From Isoetes taiwanensis (lineage: Eukaryota > Streptophyta > Lycopodiopsida > Isoetales > Isoetaceae), in contig JAJEKV010000011.1 of the NCBI GenBank assembly GCA_021234155.1, forward strand, positions 4,215,069 through 4,279,068: a DNA stretch of 64,000 nt, given 5' to 3'. The position numbers and the translations under genes were made by a program. Of this stretch, positions 1 to 11,819 are shown piece by piece. The notes beneath the pieces are model-generated. The model worked only from the letters and a program-made list of their open reading frames with translations, did no database searches and was not told the DNA's origin. Position 1 is the stretch's first letter; every line of letters starts with the position of its first letter.

Positions 1-1167
1 GCCATAAAACATGAGAGCTCCTACCCAGGCTCAGACTCGTAAGGAAGTAGACTGACGGCGGGCCCACAAGGTAGAGCAGACAGAGAGATAACAATGGCGG
101 GGCTGGCTATAGACAATGGCTAGGGTTCACCACTCCATCCGCCCCTCTTGTGCATACTTTGCAGACTGGCTAGATCGGGCTCTGGCATGACTATAACCTG
201 CCGTATATGTGGTATCACCCATCGAGACTACTTCGGGTTGCATCTCCTCGGTCCGATGAGGTAGGAAGGGTTCCATTTCCCCTTCCCGAGATCTAGTGGT
301 TCCATGGGTGGCTAGAGAATTGTGGTGACACATGATTCATTCCCGACTGGACACCCCAAAACAAGAGCCAGGCCAGCACCTGCAACTCCTGAGGGTCAGG
401 GCGACACCATTGACCCATACTCGGCCCACATGAACTGACCGACTATAAGCCTAGCCCACTATGGGTCCTCAGCTAGCCTCATTGTATAGTGCTAAGTCAT
501 TCCATAGCCCCCGTAGCCGAGTGGGTTCCTATGTACATGCGCATTATAATAGGAACTAAGGGTCTAAACTAGAAGCATCATCTAGATAATAGCCACTAGG
601 TCTCAACCCCCCTTCCCAATACGCAAGAGGTGCAAATATAAGGTCAACCAACATCGAACATCAACATAATATGATCAATAATGAAGATACATCTAATCCT
701 AATCACATGCATCTAACTTACAATTAGGGTTCATTGATTAGGGTTCCAAACCTAGACTGAGGGGTTCTAGGAAGGCTCTACTAACAAGATAAGATACTAA
801 CTCATCTGGAATCCTAGGTTCCAGATGATCTACCTATGAAGCTACTATGAATACTTGCTCCAGATGAACTTCCTCCAACTCCTGGGGTCTCCATGACTTG
901 GTGATGAGTCGAGTGGTTCCTCCTCCTTCTGATGCTCGTATTGCCTTGGGGTTGTCGATCTGAGCTATGCCACAACGAACAGTGTTCGAAAGGGAGTTCT
1001 GAGCAAAGAATAGGTTACAAGGTAGGTGGAGCCAAAAAGTGGCCTAAGTTTAGGGTTAGGATACTTATAGGTTAGGGTTCCATGTCACTACCACGTGGCT
1101 GCAATGGGATGCTTCCATGTGGCGGGTATATGTGTATTTATGGCATATATTTTTGGGGAACATCGCA
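1..1167 (-). mobile_element. Ty3-type LTR, cut by the window start
   Basis: Long stretches of about 235-1167 match the solo LTR at 34737-35860 in the same orientation, for example the block around 'catctcctcggtccgatgag' and the 500-800 block. On the minus strand the LTR would start at 1167 with TGCGATGTTCC, directly after a purine tract at 1168-1180. This order fits a 3' LTR of a minus-strand Ty3 element whose integrase end lies at 2527-2853. The first roughly 130 bases do not match the other LTR, so the families diverge there. Short reading frames inside it are not genes. Confidence 0.75.
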
Positions 1168-1180
1168 TTCTCCCCTCCTT
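1168..1180 (-). other. Polypurine tract of the Ty3 element
   Basis: On the minus strand this is AAGGAGGGGAGAA, immediately upstream of the LTR start. That is the expected place and composition for the plus-strand DNA primer of an LTR retrotransposon. Confidence 0.65.
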
Positions 1181-1399
1181 AGGATAATCAGCACCATGCT
1201 AAAATGACGAACCAGAACTAACCCTGCAAGATCACACACATGAATATAAAGACTTAACTTTATTGAAATGATCAACTTGTTATTAGCTACTTAGTACGTA
1301 TATATAGGCTATATTTGTATATCTATATAAAGTTATATAGCCTTCACAAATGTTACTTATCACAATATATTCATAACATTATCACAACAATTATTAGGA

Positions 1400-1803
1400 C
1401 AAAACACTTTCATAGTCTAGCCAAAGATCAGGATCACTCGGATTTCTCCTCCATCTCTTTGTCCAACAATCTGAGTACCTTTCTTTATCCGATACATTGG
1501 TCAACTGATGCACTGGACACCACCATTCTACCCGCACATGGTTGAAGTTAATATTACCTTCTTCTTTGCAAATATCAGAGATGGTGAACCCCAGCCACAC
1601 TGGATATGTATCTAAATCTGCTGGCTTTACTACCACAAATTGGTGGCATTCCAAGTCAGTGGAAGGTTCATAGGCATCCATGCCTAGAAACTTTGGCCTA
1701 TTGTTCTTAGGACCAACATAGTGTTTGTCAGAAGGAGGAGGAGCATATTGCTTACGAATGCTACTAACAGTGTCATCAACATCCTCAGCACCTGCTAAAG
1801 TTC
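1400..1803 (-). pseudogene. DUF7869-family C-terminal exon fragment (copy C)
   Basis: The minus strand encodes about 130 residues nearly identical to the C-terminal part of copy B at 43455-43848; over the last 93 residues I count two differences. It contains the segment WLGFTISDICKEEG and the Trp-rich VEWWCPVHQ. Homology stops at a GT dinucleotide at the 3' side and close to an AG at the 5' side, so it could be a captured exon. It lies between a Ty3 integrase end and that element's LTR, in the same orientation. It has no start codon or N-terminal domains and is not a functional gene. Confidence 0.8.
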
Positions 1804-2526
1804 ATAGTTAAGTCTACAGAATTATGACTTCTATCTTCTCGTAATGTGTTCCCTCATCCATGCTCCCCCTCAATGGCTTTCATACGTAGCATATTACGTT
1901 AGGTTAGTTAATAAGTTTGTGGTTTTAGGGAACCACCCCCCTTACTACCTCCTTGAGCCGAACTACTAGCTCAAGGTTACCTCTACTACCTTGCACTCGA
2001 TCATGGCCTGTTAGGATTTGAGCATATGGACCATTTAAGATGATCTTATCATTGCCCATGATTGTGTGCTATCTTGTACAAGATCCCCTTGATCGAGTAC
2101 ACCCACAGTGTCTCATGCCCCTGGGGTTTTAAGTTAGGGAACGTCTCACGATCCCATCATCGCGCGTGATCACGCATACCTTGTCATGACCCCCCATGGT
2201 CATGTGCACGTGCCTTGCATCGTGGCATAGAGACCATCCGAGAGACCGTCTCATCATCGCCCACCATGGTGCGCTCCTCTCACATGACCCTTCTGGTCAT
2301 GCACACTCTTGATGCGTGCTGGCCTAGAGAACGCCTTTGAGGGGGATCTCATCATCGCCTACACTCCAAGATCTTTGCGTATGCATCCCAACTACTTTAG
2401 AATGCATATGTTTTTTTGCACTTACACTAAGACATAACAAAACTTAGCTAAGCACCTGGCAGGTTGGCGTCGACCAATTCGGAGATGACTTGGCCATTGA
2501 ATTACTTCATGAAGTCTAGGTTGCTT
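1804..2526. other. Spacer inside the Ty3 element, no gene seen
   Basis: This stretch lies between the captured DUF7869 exon and the integrase C-terminus. It has short C-rich and CATG-rich repeats around 2100-2350 (several versions of 'catgaccc' and 'catcatcgc') but no supported coding region. It probably belongs to the 3' untranslated part of the retrotransposon. Confidence 0.5.
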
Positions 2527-2853
2527 CTATAACTCTTGCTTCAATATCCAAGTTGCATCTTCCACGGACAAGTGCTTCCACTTGACCAAATATTGAAGGA
2601 ACTGGGACCTTCTTGTCTTCTTGAAAGCCTTATCGAGAATTAACTCAGGAACTATCTCGATTTGCTCCTCCGTCATCTCCAACAAGGATGGGGTCTCCAA
2701 GACCTCCTCTGGGTTTAGAGTGTGTCTCTTAAATAGGCTTATGTGGAAGACTTTGTGGACTTTGAGATGAGTTGAAAAATCGAGCTTGTAGGCTTGATTC
2801 CCTACTCGCTCTAGGATCTTGAAAGGTCCCGCGCATCTTGGTGGTCCCTTCAT
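2527..2853 (-). pseudogene. Ty3 (chromovirus) integrase C-terminus with chromodomain, truncated
   Basis: This open stretch of about 108 residues shows the typical end of a plant Ty3 polyprotein. First comes the GPFKILERVG...AYKLDF segment of the integrase C-terminal domain, then the V(F)HISLFK motif, then a chromodomain with YLVKWKHLSVEDATW. In this family the chromodomain steers integration toward modified histones. Everything upstream (protease, RT, RNase H, integrase core) is missing: homology stops abruptly near 2853 and unrelated sequence follows. The downstream polypurine tract and LTR at lower coordinates agree with a minus-strand element. Confidence 0.9.
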
Positions 2854-3257
2854 TTTTGTTTCTTAGCAACAACACCAGAGCTCATTTTTGCATGCGTGCA
2901 ACATAACTCAAAATATTGCTTTAGTGACTAAGATAACGAATTTAATCAAAAAGAAACACACACCAACGATTATATTAGTGGCTTAATATAACGGTTTTGG
3001 TTAAAACAATGTTTCACAAATAAGTAGTGAGTATAAAAAAAAGGGCCTCTAGCTAAGTGGGATTACATTATAGCCATAGACGTTTTTAAGAAATTGATAA
3101 AATTTTAGCGTAGCAAAATTATAGGTGATCTTATATATAATGTTATACCGTATTGGATTGGATCAAGCCCTAATTTGAGTGGCTGAGGTCATCTGATTGA
3201 ATCTAAAGGCTGAGATTTATCGCACGGCTTCCCACCATCGTGATTGGTCATAATTGG
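2854..3257. other. AT-rich stretch, nothing recognised
   Basis: No coding region, RNA or clear repeat was seen. It separates the truncated Ty3 remnant from the purine tract. Confidence 0.5.
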
Positions 3258-4737
3258 ATCTCTAAAGGGGAAAGGGAAAGGAAATAGGGGGAAAAGGAAA
3301 GGGGAGGAAAGACATGGATAAAAGAGAAAAAGAAAAAGGTAAAAGAGAAGGGAAATGGCATGGGAAGAAGGGGAAAAGGAAAAGGGCAAAGAAAAGTCCT
3401 TCGAGGAAAAAAAGGGGGGGAAGTGGCGAAGAAAGCGGGAAAAGGAAGGGAAAAATACCATGGAAAAAATAAAAAAAAAAGGATAGAAAAAGGGAGGGGG
3501 GAAGGGAAGAGAAAAAAGGCACCAGGAAAAGGGGAAGAAAGAAAGGGTGGGAAAAGGAGAAAAAGGTAAGGGAAAACAGGAAAAGGGTAGGAAGAAGGGA
3601 ACGGACAAAGCATATATGAAAATAGAAAGAGAAAGGGGAAAGGAAAAAGAAAAAAGGAGGGGGAAAGGGAAAGAGAATCTGGAAAAAAGGCACAAGGAAA
3701 AGGGGCAAAGGGAAGGGGAAAAGGGAAAGAGAGAAAACATGAAGAAAGAGGAAAAAGGAAGCGAAAAGAATATCGAGAAAAGTAAAGGAAAAATGTTCGA
3801 GAGAAAAGGTGGGGAAAGAGAAGAAGGAAAGAGAAAAATGGCATGGGAAAAGTGAAAGGAAAAAAAAGGGAGAGGGAAAAAAGGAAGATAAAAAGGCACC
3901 GAGAAAAGGGAGAGGGAAATGGTGGGAAATGAGAGAAAAAGATGGGAGAAATGGTGGAAAAAGGAGGAAAAGGGGAACAAGAAAATGATGGGGAGCAAGG
4001 AATGGAAAAATAGGAAAAGAAGAAGGGGAAAAGGGCATAGGGAAAAAAGGGAAGAGAGAAAGGGTGAGGAAAGGGACAAAAGGGCATGGAAAAAAGAAAA
4101 GAAAAAAGAAAGATAGGAAGGGGAAAGTTGAAAAGGGAAAAGGGGGAAGAGGGTGAGAAAATGAGGAAAAGGGGCACATAATAAATGTGGAAAAAAAGGA
4201 ATGGAAAGAGGCATATGAGAAGGGAAAGGGAAAGGGAAAGGGAAAGGGAAAGGGAAAGGGAAAGGGAAAAAAAAAAAGGGGCACGAGGAAAAGGGGAGAG
4301 GGAAATGGGAAAAGACAAAAGGAAAAGGGCACGGGATAAAAAAGAAGATGGTGGGGAAAGGAAGGAAAGGTGCCCATGATAAGGTGGGGAAAAGAGAACG
4401 AAAAAAAAGCATGGAAAAAGGGAAAGAAAAAAAGAAAAGGGAAAAAGGAAACGGAAACGGAAAAAGGGCATTAAGAAAATGGGAAGAGCGGGGAAAGAAT
4501 GAAAAGGGAAGGGAAAAAGCCCATCAAAAAAAAGAGAAAGGGAGAAAGAGGAAGGTGAAAGGGAAGGGAAGGAGAGGGGGCGGAGAAGAGGGTTTAAAAA
4601 AGAAAAAAAAAGGGAGAAGGGAAAATAAAAACATATAGAAAAAAAAAAGGAAGAAAAGAAAAAGGAAAGTGTGTAAGATAATGAGGGGAAGGGGAAACAC
4701 GGGATAGATCACAAAGCAAAGGGAAGGGGAAGAATGT
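3258..4737. repeat. 1.5-kb homopurine/homopyrimidine tract
   Basis: The plus strand is overwhelmingly A and G for nearly 1.5 kb, built from irregular GGGAAA, GGAAAAGG and GAAAGGGAA units. A regular (GGGAAA)n block of more than seven units sits at 4222-4269. Long open frames on both strands (Phe/Pro/Ser-rich on minus, Lys/Glu/Gly/Arg-rich on plus) follow from the composition and are not genes. Such tracts can form triplex (H-DNA) structures, and the GGG runs could form G-quadruplexes. Confidence 0.95.
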
Positions 4738-5320
4738 CGAATGTATAAAAACCACTTAAAGGGCAACAATGCTGGGTTTGGTTTCTATTATATTAGATTT
4801 ATGAAAAGGAGCTTGAGCTGAACAGGTTTTCGTTCATACAGATTCCTAATTTATGCCCAGCAATACTGGGCACCATTACTAGTCGACAATGTAAAAAACA
4901 AAACAAAAAGAAAAAAAATTGTGAACCACATCTTTAATACACTAGTCCATTAAGCACGTAAAATAGTAGTGTATGTATATGTGAATGCACATTTATCTAA
5001 TCCGCTATGTTAATAACATAACAGTTGATGTAAACTGTAAAATAATTTAATCATAACGTGGAAAGGTGCTAAATATATGCAGGTGTTAACTATAGTGGCA
5101 GGTGTGAACCTTAAAGTCTTAAATAAAAGGCTTGCAGTTCTAAGCATTTATTTTGGGAAGGGACTCGCAAAGAATACAAAAACCGACCCTAGGCTTGTCA
5201 TTCATCACAGCAGCAGTATACAATGTTTGAAGAATAGAGAGGGGTAGCCGAGCATAGGAACAATATCGGGCTACCCCGGAAAAAAGAAATGTGCATAGGC
5301 AGTATAGAAGGGTAATGGCG
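4738..5320. other. AT-rich stretch, no gene seen
   Basis: No supported gene. Positions 5240-5285 contain a short inverted pair ('ggggtagc' and 'gctacccc'). Confidence 0.5.
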
Positions 5321-5400
5321 ACAACTTCTCATCGGGATAAAAAACCCCGCCCTTTCGGGTTTTCGAGGAAAACCCTAATGAGAAATGGTCGCCAGCAACC
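5321..5400. repeat. Short repeat shared with the LINE 3' region at 50 kb
   Basis: The segment around 'aaaaaaccccgcc' and 'gggttttcgagg' resembles 50875-50930, next to a recognisable LINE C-terminus. Both contain a CCCC...GGTTTTC-like hairpin. It may be the 3' untranslated part of a related, otherwise lost LINE copy. Confidence 0.4.
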
Positions 5401-5635
5401 TTGAATGTGTTGCCCGGAGAACCGAAGGAGATGGGTCAATGGCGAAGCCACAAAAAAGCAGGACCTCGGAAGACGGCGTAACCTGCAAGCAACACAAAGA
5501 ACCCTAAAAAACACCCGTGAATGGTTCGAGAAATCAACATGCATGGCAGTGACGAGGCAAGCCTCACAACAACAAGCCCCCCAACAATAGGAGCGATAGA
5601 AACATAAGAAGAAGAACATAGCAGAAAAAGAGAGA

Positions 5636-5866
5636 GCATCACCCAATAGGGTGGAGAAAAGCATCACCCAACGGGTGGAGAACAATCATGTAACAAGAAA
5701 TATGCGTCACCCTCGAGGTGGAAATAAACAGCATCATCCGCAGGTGGAGATAGCATCACCCATGGGGTGGAGAAAAGCATCATCCAACGGGTGGAGAACA
5801 GAAATATGCATCACCCTCGAGGTGGAAAAAAACAGCATCACCCGCAGGTGGAGAATATTGCGGCAT
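5636..5866. repeat. Minisatellite of short hairpin units
   Basis: At least seven imperfect units of about 25-35 bp each contain 'catcaccc', a short spacer and 'gggtggag' or a close variant. Each unit can fold as a small CACCC/GGGTG hairpin. A two-unit higher-order pattern is visible because 5652-5755 resembles 5776-5860. Degenerate further units occur near 5993 and 6020. Open frames across it follow from the repetition. Confidence 0.85.
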
Positions 5867-8770
5867 AATGCTGATGAACAAAGAACAACATTATTAGAGC
5901 AACACCCAAGATGGACAATAACCAAGAGTGCAGGAAAACAATCACCCGTTAGACGTTAGGAACTGTAACAAACATATATAGAAATAGAAAACAGCACCGA
6001 GAGGTGGAAAAAGAAAAATAGCATCACCAACAGACGAACTCAAAATAACATATAAGGGCGGGTAGGGTGGGAAGCAATGGACAAGGAAAGAGATGCTGCT
6101 GTGAGAAGACGCCGATAACGAGCCACAAGAAGGACGAGCCCATATATAGCTGCTCGTCCCATCCCAGAATAGCGATTCGAGGGCTCGGATCGATGCCATC
6201 ATATGCACAAAAAAAGAACATAGGCTCTCGTTCTACTATATTTATTCTTAAAGAGATAAAGTCTAGATCGTCCTATCTATTCACATCGATGGCACATAAA
6301 AAACACATGTGCGCTTAATCTACTATCTATTGTTGAAGAGGTAAAGTCAAGAGCGTCCTATCTATTCATATCGATGGCTTAAAACGTCTACAAAATGCCA
6401 ATTCTTTGAACCACTATTCTTTAATACGATTGATTGTGATAGTATCCAATAGATTGGTCCATTGACAGTAAAGCATTTAATATATCTAGCGTTGCATAAA
6501 TAGGGCCATGTGTCTATAATTATATGGATCTTCAATGTATAGCTACTCCCACTTGAAACCCCATGTTAGGTGTAGGGCATGTGTCTATACAATATTCTAG
6601 TGATATAGTTTTATCCCAAGTTTGTTATTTATAACGTATCAAGTTGCAAATGGTTTCTATGATCCACTATCTTACGTATAATTCTTTGTCTTAACTCGTG
6701 GTAGGGCATGTTGTGAGGAAGGATTGGGCAATGTTTATAAAGAAGGGTGGGATAGATACGGTAATGAGTGGATGTCAAGATTGCAATGTAATTGCTTTAA
6801 TTTTCTTCACAGATTGCGATGCTTTTATTGTTACACGGGCTGCTGATATAGCTTGTTTAGCACGAACTCAAACTTCACATGATCATGCATACAATCAACA
6901 TCAGATTAAAAAGGCTGAATGCCCCTTTTCCATGTTTCAATGATCAAACTAATATAAGATGATAGTGGTCCATGAGATTGCATCTAGCTTGGGCATTTCT
7001 CCTAGAGATTTTTGGGCCTAAATAAGCTAGAAAGCTACATTTGTCGACCAGGTATCCTTCCAAGTGTAAGTTAGTTAGAACATCTAGTGTAGCCAATATG
7101 AATCAAAAGTCAGAATTGAATATTTGTTATCCTTAATGACTATATAAATCCATAATCTAAAAAACCTGAAATCAAGCCCAACTTCTTCAATGGTTTTTGG
7201 CGCATGGGTAAAAGCACGCTGTGGTGTATCAAAAACGCGCATTTTGACGCCACATTTTTGCACCTTCTTTGTGGTAGAATCGGGTGGTGCATACCAAAGC
7301 GGAGATTGTGGGAGTGTGAATTAATGAGTGGCGGTTATTTTGAATTTTATGCCACGTCATTGACCCTCATTTCTCCGTGTTGCACCTGGACATATATCAA
7401 TGGCACTAATAGTTTTTGGCATAGATTTTATCAATGGACATAGATTTTGGCTACAAGTTTAAATTTACAGTGAGGTCAATTCCATAAAGAGAGGTCGTTG
7501 GTTCCATAAAGAGAGTAGAATCAGCGGCCTACATATGAAACATGCATTTGATTGTACCTATGAAATGCCCATGATATTGTGACAGGCTTCAATTTGCTTC
7601 AATTTGTTGTATAACAAAGGGTCTCTTCAAAATTGGGGATGAACAAAGCTTCGAAGACTGTGAGATTTAAGGAGCTCTATCATATGCCCAAGAGATGTCA
7701 TAAACAGCGCCCTGTTGTGTAAAGGACATACTTTGGAAGACTCTCAAGCATGTTAAATCGATCAGAGGGAATGGGTGTAAAGAAGATAGGATCGGCAGAA
7801 TCCGCAGAATCGACAGGAAGAACAGGTTGCGGATTAGGAAAACTTGCATGTGGTTGGGCTATGGTTGTCCTGCTCGCAAGTTATGGATCTGCTCTCAAAT
7901 CTCAAAGATATTGATTTCTGGTTAATCTCACTCTTTATCTTCACAGAGGGAATTAGAGCCTTCACCTGCAATAGGGAACTATTGTGGATTCATCGCTTCT
8001 CTCACTTCATTTCCTTTTTTTGCTGCAAAAATAGCATCGAACATAGATTGCATCAACAAATTGAGGATGTACCTGCCCCTGTTAATTATTTTTCATTGAT
8101 CCACCGGCCATTGTTCTGGTTATGATGATTGTGTGGAAGATGTAGCAAATGCTGCAAGTTCTACTCAGGAGCCCAGAAGCCCTCCAGATGAACCATTAAT
8201 TCCAGGAAGTTTTTATTCTTCAAGCTCTGGTTTGTGGCCTCTTGTCGCTCAACTCCTGGACTTCAACAAAAATTTCAATGCTTCTATTTACATGTATCAG
8301 GTCTTATCCGCCATGCTATTCAAGATCTGTATCAGACCAAGATCCACCATGCTTCTATTTACCTATTCAAGATCTTACCTTATCAAAATTATACTATGGG
8401 TGTAGTAGCTCGTATTCTGACCAATGCCATTAATCTATTTTATGCCCTTGTGATAGCAGAAGCAGCAATGTTCATGATTGGAAGGCTTTATTGGGAATTT
8501 AAAATCAACTGGAAAAGATCCTACATCACGTATTAACAAAGAGAAATTTGGGTCCTCGAAAAATCGAAATTATTGAAGAATTCTTTGCTTGAATGAATCA
8601 TAATGATTTACAGAAAAGGAGGCTTTTGAAAATATCTGCTTGAATCAAAATAATTTAGAGAAGAGGAGGCACAAAGCTTCTGTCCTATTACAGAAAAATT
8701 TGACCTCTAATTGAAAAACATACCTTCTGGACAAGCATGTTGATGTGTCCTTCGGTATCTTGATGTATCT
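5867..8770. other. No supported gene
   Basis: Several short frames exist, for example near 6698-6943, 7844-8125 and 8133-8405, but none shows a family motif, codon pattern or clear splice structure. A partial tandem duplication lies at about 8277-8375 ('tgcttctatttac...caagatct'). Confidence 0.5.
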
Positions 8771-8774
8771 TGAG

Positions 8775-8905
8775 AGGCCGATCTAGGTACGGCAGAGGCA
8801 TACAAAACTGATCTAGGCACGGCAGAGGCATGCAAGAATTGTCATGGCCGATCTAGAGGCATGCAAACAGGCGAGGCCGGTGCGATGGCAATATGGCCGG
8901 TGGGA
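8775..8905. repeat. Tandem repeat 'gatctagg.acggcagaggcat'
   Basis: Two close copies of a roughly 35-bp unit ('ctgatctaggcacggcag') and a third partial one are followed by two copies of 'ggccggtg.gatggca'. Confidence 0.7.
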
Positions 8906-9055
8906 TGGCAGGAACTAATATGATTTTGTTGGCGAGCAGGGAAATCGTTGTTGGCAGGAATGCAAAACTACAAGGGCAGATCAAAAAGGCAACGACATAC
9001 CAACTATTTTGGAACACAAAGTATCTTCACATAAATAGCGAATCGACTTTTTTCT

Positions 9056-9205
9056 CTTCCATGTTTTTTTAGCCCCTTTTTTTTTTGTTTTCTTTAGATC
9101 CACTATGTTTTAATTTTTTTACAGCTTATTTCCATGTTTTTCTAGCCCCTTTTTTTTTATTTTCTTTAGATCCACTATGTTTAATTTTTTTATAGCTTAT
9201 ATCCA
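9056..9205. repeat. 75-bp tandem duplication
   Basis: 'ccatgtttttttagcccc' through 'acagcttat' is followed at once by a second copy with a few changes. The copies are T-rich and non-coding. Confidence 0.85.
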
Positions 9206-9329
9206 CTAGATATATTTTTAATCGTGTACATGTGGTTTATAGATTTTTTTTAAGAATCATAGCTTATAGCTATGGGTAGCACGAATATGGATACGTCAAA
9301 TGTATGCTTGGAGCCAGAGCCAGATTAGT

Positions 9330-9440
9330 ATTGTGTATATATTTTCATTCATTGGAGTTCACGGACTTGAGTCTGTTTGACATATATTTTACATTCATTG
9401 GAGTTCATGGACTTCAGTCCGTTTGATATATATTTTATTT
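9330..9440. repeat. 52-bp tandem duplication
   Basis: 'tatattttcattcattggag' plus 'ttcacggacttgagtctgtt' is repeated immediately with minor changes. Confidence 0.8.
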
Positions 9441-9721
9441 TTGCTGTAGAGTTTGAGCTGTTGGTAAAAAGGAGGGTGATTGCAAAGGGAGCAATCATGG
9501 CGATACGAGGACTTCTTCATTGTAAAGAATTGGAAATGGGATGGGCAAAGGTAGCTCTGAAGACCCAGTGCATGGAGATATGAATCTACCAGAGGAGACT
9601 CCTGATGCAAAAACAATTGCAGAGGCTATAGGATCTTTTGTGGCATGGCCTTTAAAAGACATCAAGAAAATAGACATGGTTGGTTCATATTCTCCTTTTA
9701 TATAATTTAGTTCATATTCTC

Positions 9722-9745
9722 CCTTCCTTCCTTCCTTCCTTCCTT
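9722..9745. repeat. (CTTC)n microsatellite
   Basis: About five to six CTTC units lie in the intron just upstream of copy A exon 2. Confidence 0.9.
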
Positions 9746-11134
9746 TATATAATCTCTCTTTTCTTAAATGTCTTCTAAAGATAATAAATTATTCCTTATG
9801 TAGGAACAAAACACCAACCCAATGCCAAGTGTTGTTCCTGAAGAGGGTACAGTTGAAATTGTTGAGAAGGATACAAACACCAATCCAATGTCAAGTGTTG
9901 TTCCTGAAAAAGATACAGTTGAAATTGTTGAGGAGGATACAATTCTTTTTCCAAAAAGGACTGAGTGGAAGAACAAGAAGTTTAAATTATTCCATTCATG
10001 TTTTGCAATTGCAATCATGTGTAATTGTGATCCTTTAGATGCAGTTGAAGATTTGCCACTTGGAGATGACAATGTCGGGGTTGCTATTACTCAGCTTTTA
10101 GCTAATTACAATTCGATGAGGTAGAGCAATGTGAGCAACAATTGTCGTGCATGCAAAGGCATGATTGAGATTTCTACTTTGATGAGATGGACTATAAAAC
10201 ATGTCCTACATCTAAATGGAAGTACGTTGGTCAGGGCCAATGTAGACAGTGGGGTTGTAGAACATTCTTTCTCGATGTCTCCAGAGAATGTTCTTTCATA
10301 TAAGAAGAGAAAGCCTCACTTTTCTGTGAAGAAAGCAATAAAACAAAAATTTAAGAGAAAAGATGAGGGAAAAATGTCTATACCAAAGAAAAATTTGAAA
10401 AAAGCAGAACATATGTGTAACTGTTCAAATGAGATTGTTCAAGAAATAAGGGGAAGACCTTGTTGTCCTTCTTGGTGCACAGTTAAACTCTTCGTTGAAG
10501 AAATACAAAATATCAGGAAGAAGTTTTGGAGCCAGACTTCCAATGATAAAAAGAATATAATGTATTCCATGTTTGGGTCTAGCATTAGAGATGTAAATAC
10601 AGGTCATATGACATATCCATTAGAGAATAGATGGGTCTGCAGAGAAGCAGTGACATGCATGATTAGTTTTGCTGAGAGCACTTTCTATAGATACCATAAT
10701 GAATATAAAGATGGTGCAAGAAAAGCAGTACATGGGAACATAGGTACTATCAAAAACGAGGAGCAACATTATGATGGCAATTGAAGTGTTTGATAACTTT
10801 GTTAAATACATGGCTGAATCAATGCCACACAAGACAAAATTGAATGAGCATGGGAACAAAGAGGTGAAGCGTGCCTTGCCACCTCAATACATTCAAAAGG
10901 AGTGCCTACAAGAGGTCAACATTATTTTAACACAAATAGGTGGGCGAGCAATCTCTCAGTCAGCTTTTAGCAGAATTTGGAATAAGCATTTTAGTGATGT
11001 GGTGGTGGCAAAGAATAATAGCTTTTCAAAGTGTAACACTTGTATACAATTGCGAGAGGCTTTGAGAAGTACATTTGTACCTGAGCAAAGAAATGCTTTG
11101 AGAAATGAGATGCATCGACATCAGAATGAGCAAA

Positions 11135-11137
11135 CAT
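11135..11137. repeat. CACTA target-site duplication, left (CAT)
   Basis: CAT immediately precedes the left CACTA terminus and is matched by CAT at 32395-32397. Confidence 0.85.
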
Positions 11138-11817
11138 CACTACAAGAGGATGGGGGGTATAGTGTCAACCCTTGTGACAAGCCATAGGTCCAGTGACAAC
11201 TTTGTGTCGAACGCTATTATCTTGACACAAAGTGTTTGTATTGTGTCAAAATTGTGTCTAGTGCATAGCGTCAAAAATTTCGTCAAAAGAATGACCTCCT
11301 TTTTGTCAACTTTTTAGCGCAACTTAAGTAGGTTATTACAACAACTTTTGAACAATATTATAGCAAAGTTGTGGCAACCTTTTCTTAAGACTTATGACAA
11401 AATGTTATTCAAAATTTCACCTAATATTTTGACGGAATTTTGAGGATCATTTGTCAATTTTATATTGCAATTTGAGGTGGTTGTTGTAACAAAATTTAAG
11501 CAATATTATAACTAAGTCACTACAACATTTGCCTAATACTTTTATACATCATTATAGATATAGTATTGCACCAAGGGATAGTACTTCGAAGAATCCAAGG
11601 ATGATTTGGATACTCGAACAATAGTCAGTTGGAGGGGAAGATAATGGTGAAGGATACTTGGCAACATGAAGGAGCAAAGTGATCAGGAAGATAATGCAAT
11701 GCTCAACATCAAATGATCTATACCATAGTAGTTATAGCAATAAGATTGACAATGCTGATTAATCATATCACATATCAATTTGTTCACTTAGATCATGCTC
11801 AATGTCCTCCACCTCGT
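11138..11817. other. Left subterminal repeat region of the CACTA element
   Basis: After the terminal CACTACAAGAGGA there are multiple direct and inverted copies of 'gtgtcaa', 'ttgtgtc', 'gacacaaag' and 'gcgtcaaaa'. No coding sequence is present until the end of the transposase gene near 11820. Confidence 0.75.
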
Positions 11818-11819
11818 CA

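Larger units (their letters stand above)
9564..11137 (+). pseudogene. DUF7869-family gene, copy A, 5' part
   Basis: A first exon (about 9564-9676) carries an AIGSFVAWPL segment like the short FVAWP modules of plant transposase-type proteins. A second exon starts after the acceptor at 9803 and aligns with copy B (41071 onward) through KNKKFKLFHS, GDDNVGVAI, RGRPCCPSWC, MPHKTK and the Cys pair of FSKCNTCIQLREAL. Exon 2 begins with two copies of a 26-residue unit (NPM.SVVPE..TVEIVE). It is broken by an in-frame TAG at 10122-10124 and a frameshift near 10775. At 11138 it is interrupted by the CACTA element and resumes at 32398. The family is discussed under copy B. Confidence 0.85.

Noticed and set aside
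127-333. Minus-strand ORF in the left LTR, and the related frames at 34701-35184
   Set aside because: They lie inside LTRs, differ between the two copies in length and frame, and have no family motif.
3189-4471. 407-codon open frames on the minus strand, and Lys/Glu-rich frames on the plus strand
   Set aside because: They arise from the purine-only composition (no stop-forming bases in some frames) and are Phe/Pro/Ser or Lys/Arg/Glu low-complexity in all registers.
5329-5685. 118-codon minus-strand frame
   Set aside because: Covers a repeat and a minisatellite, with no motif and a Cys/Leu/Phe-rich composition typical of chance.
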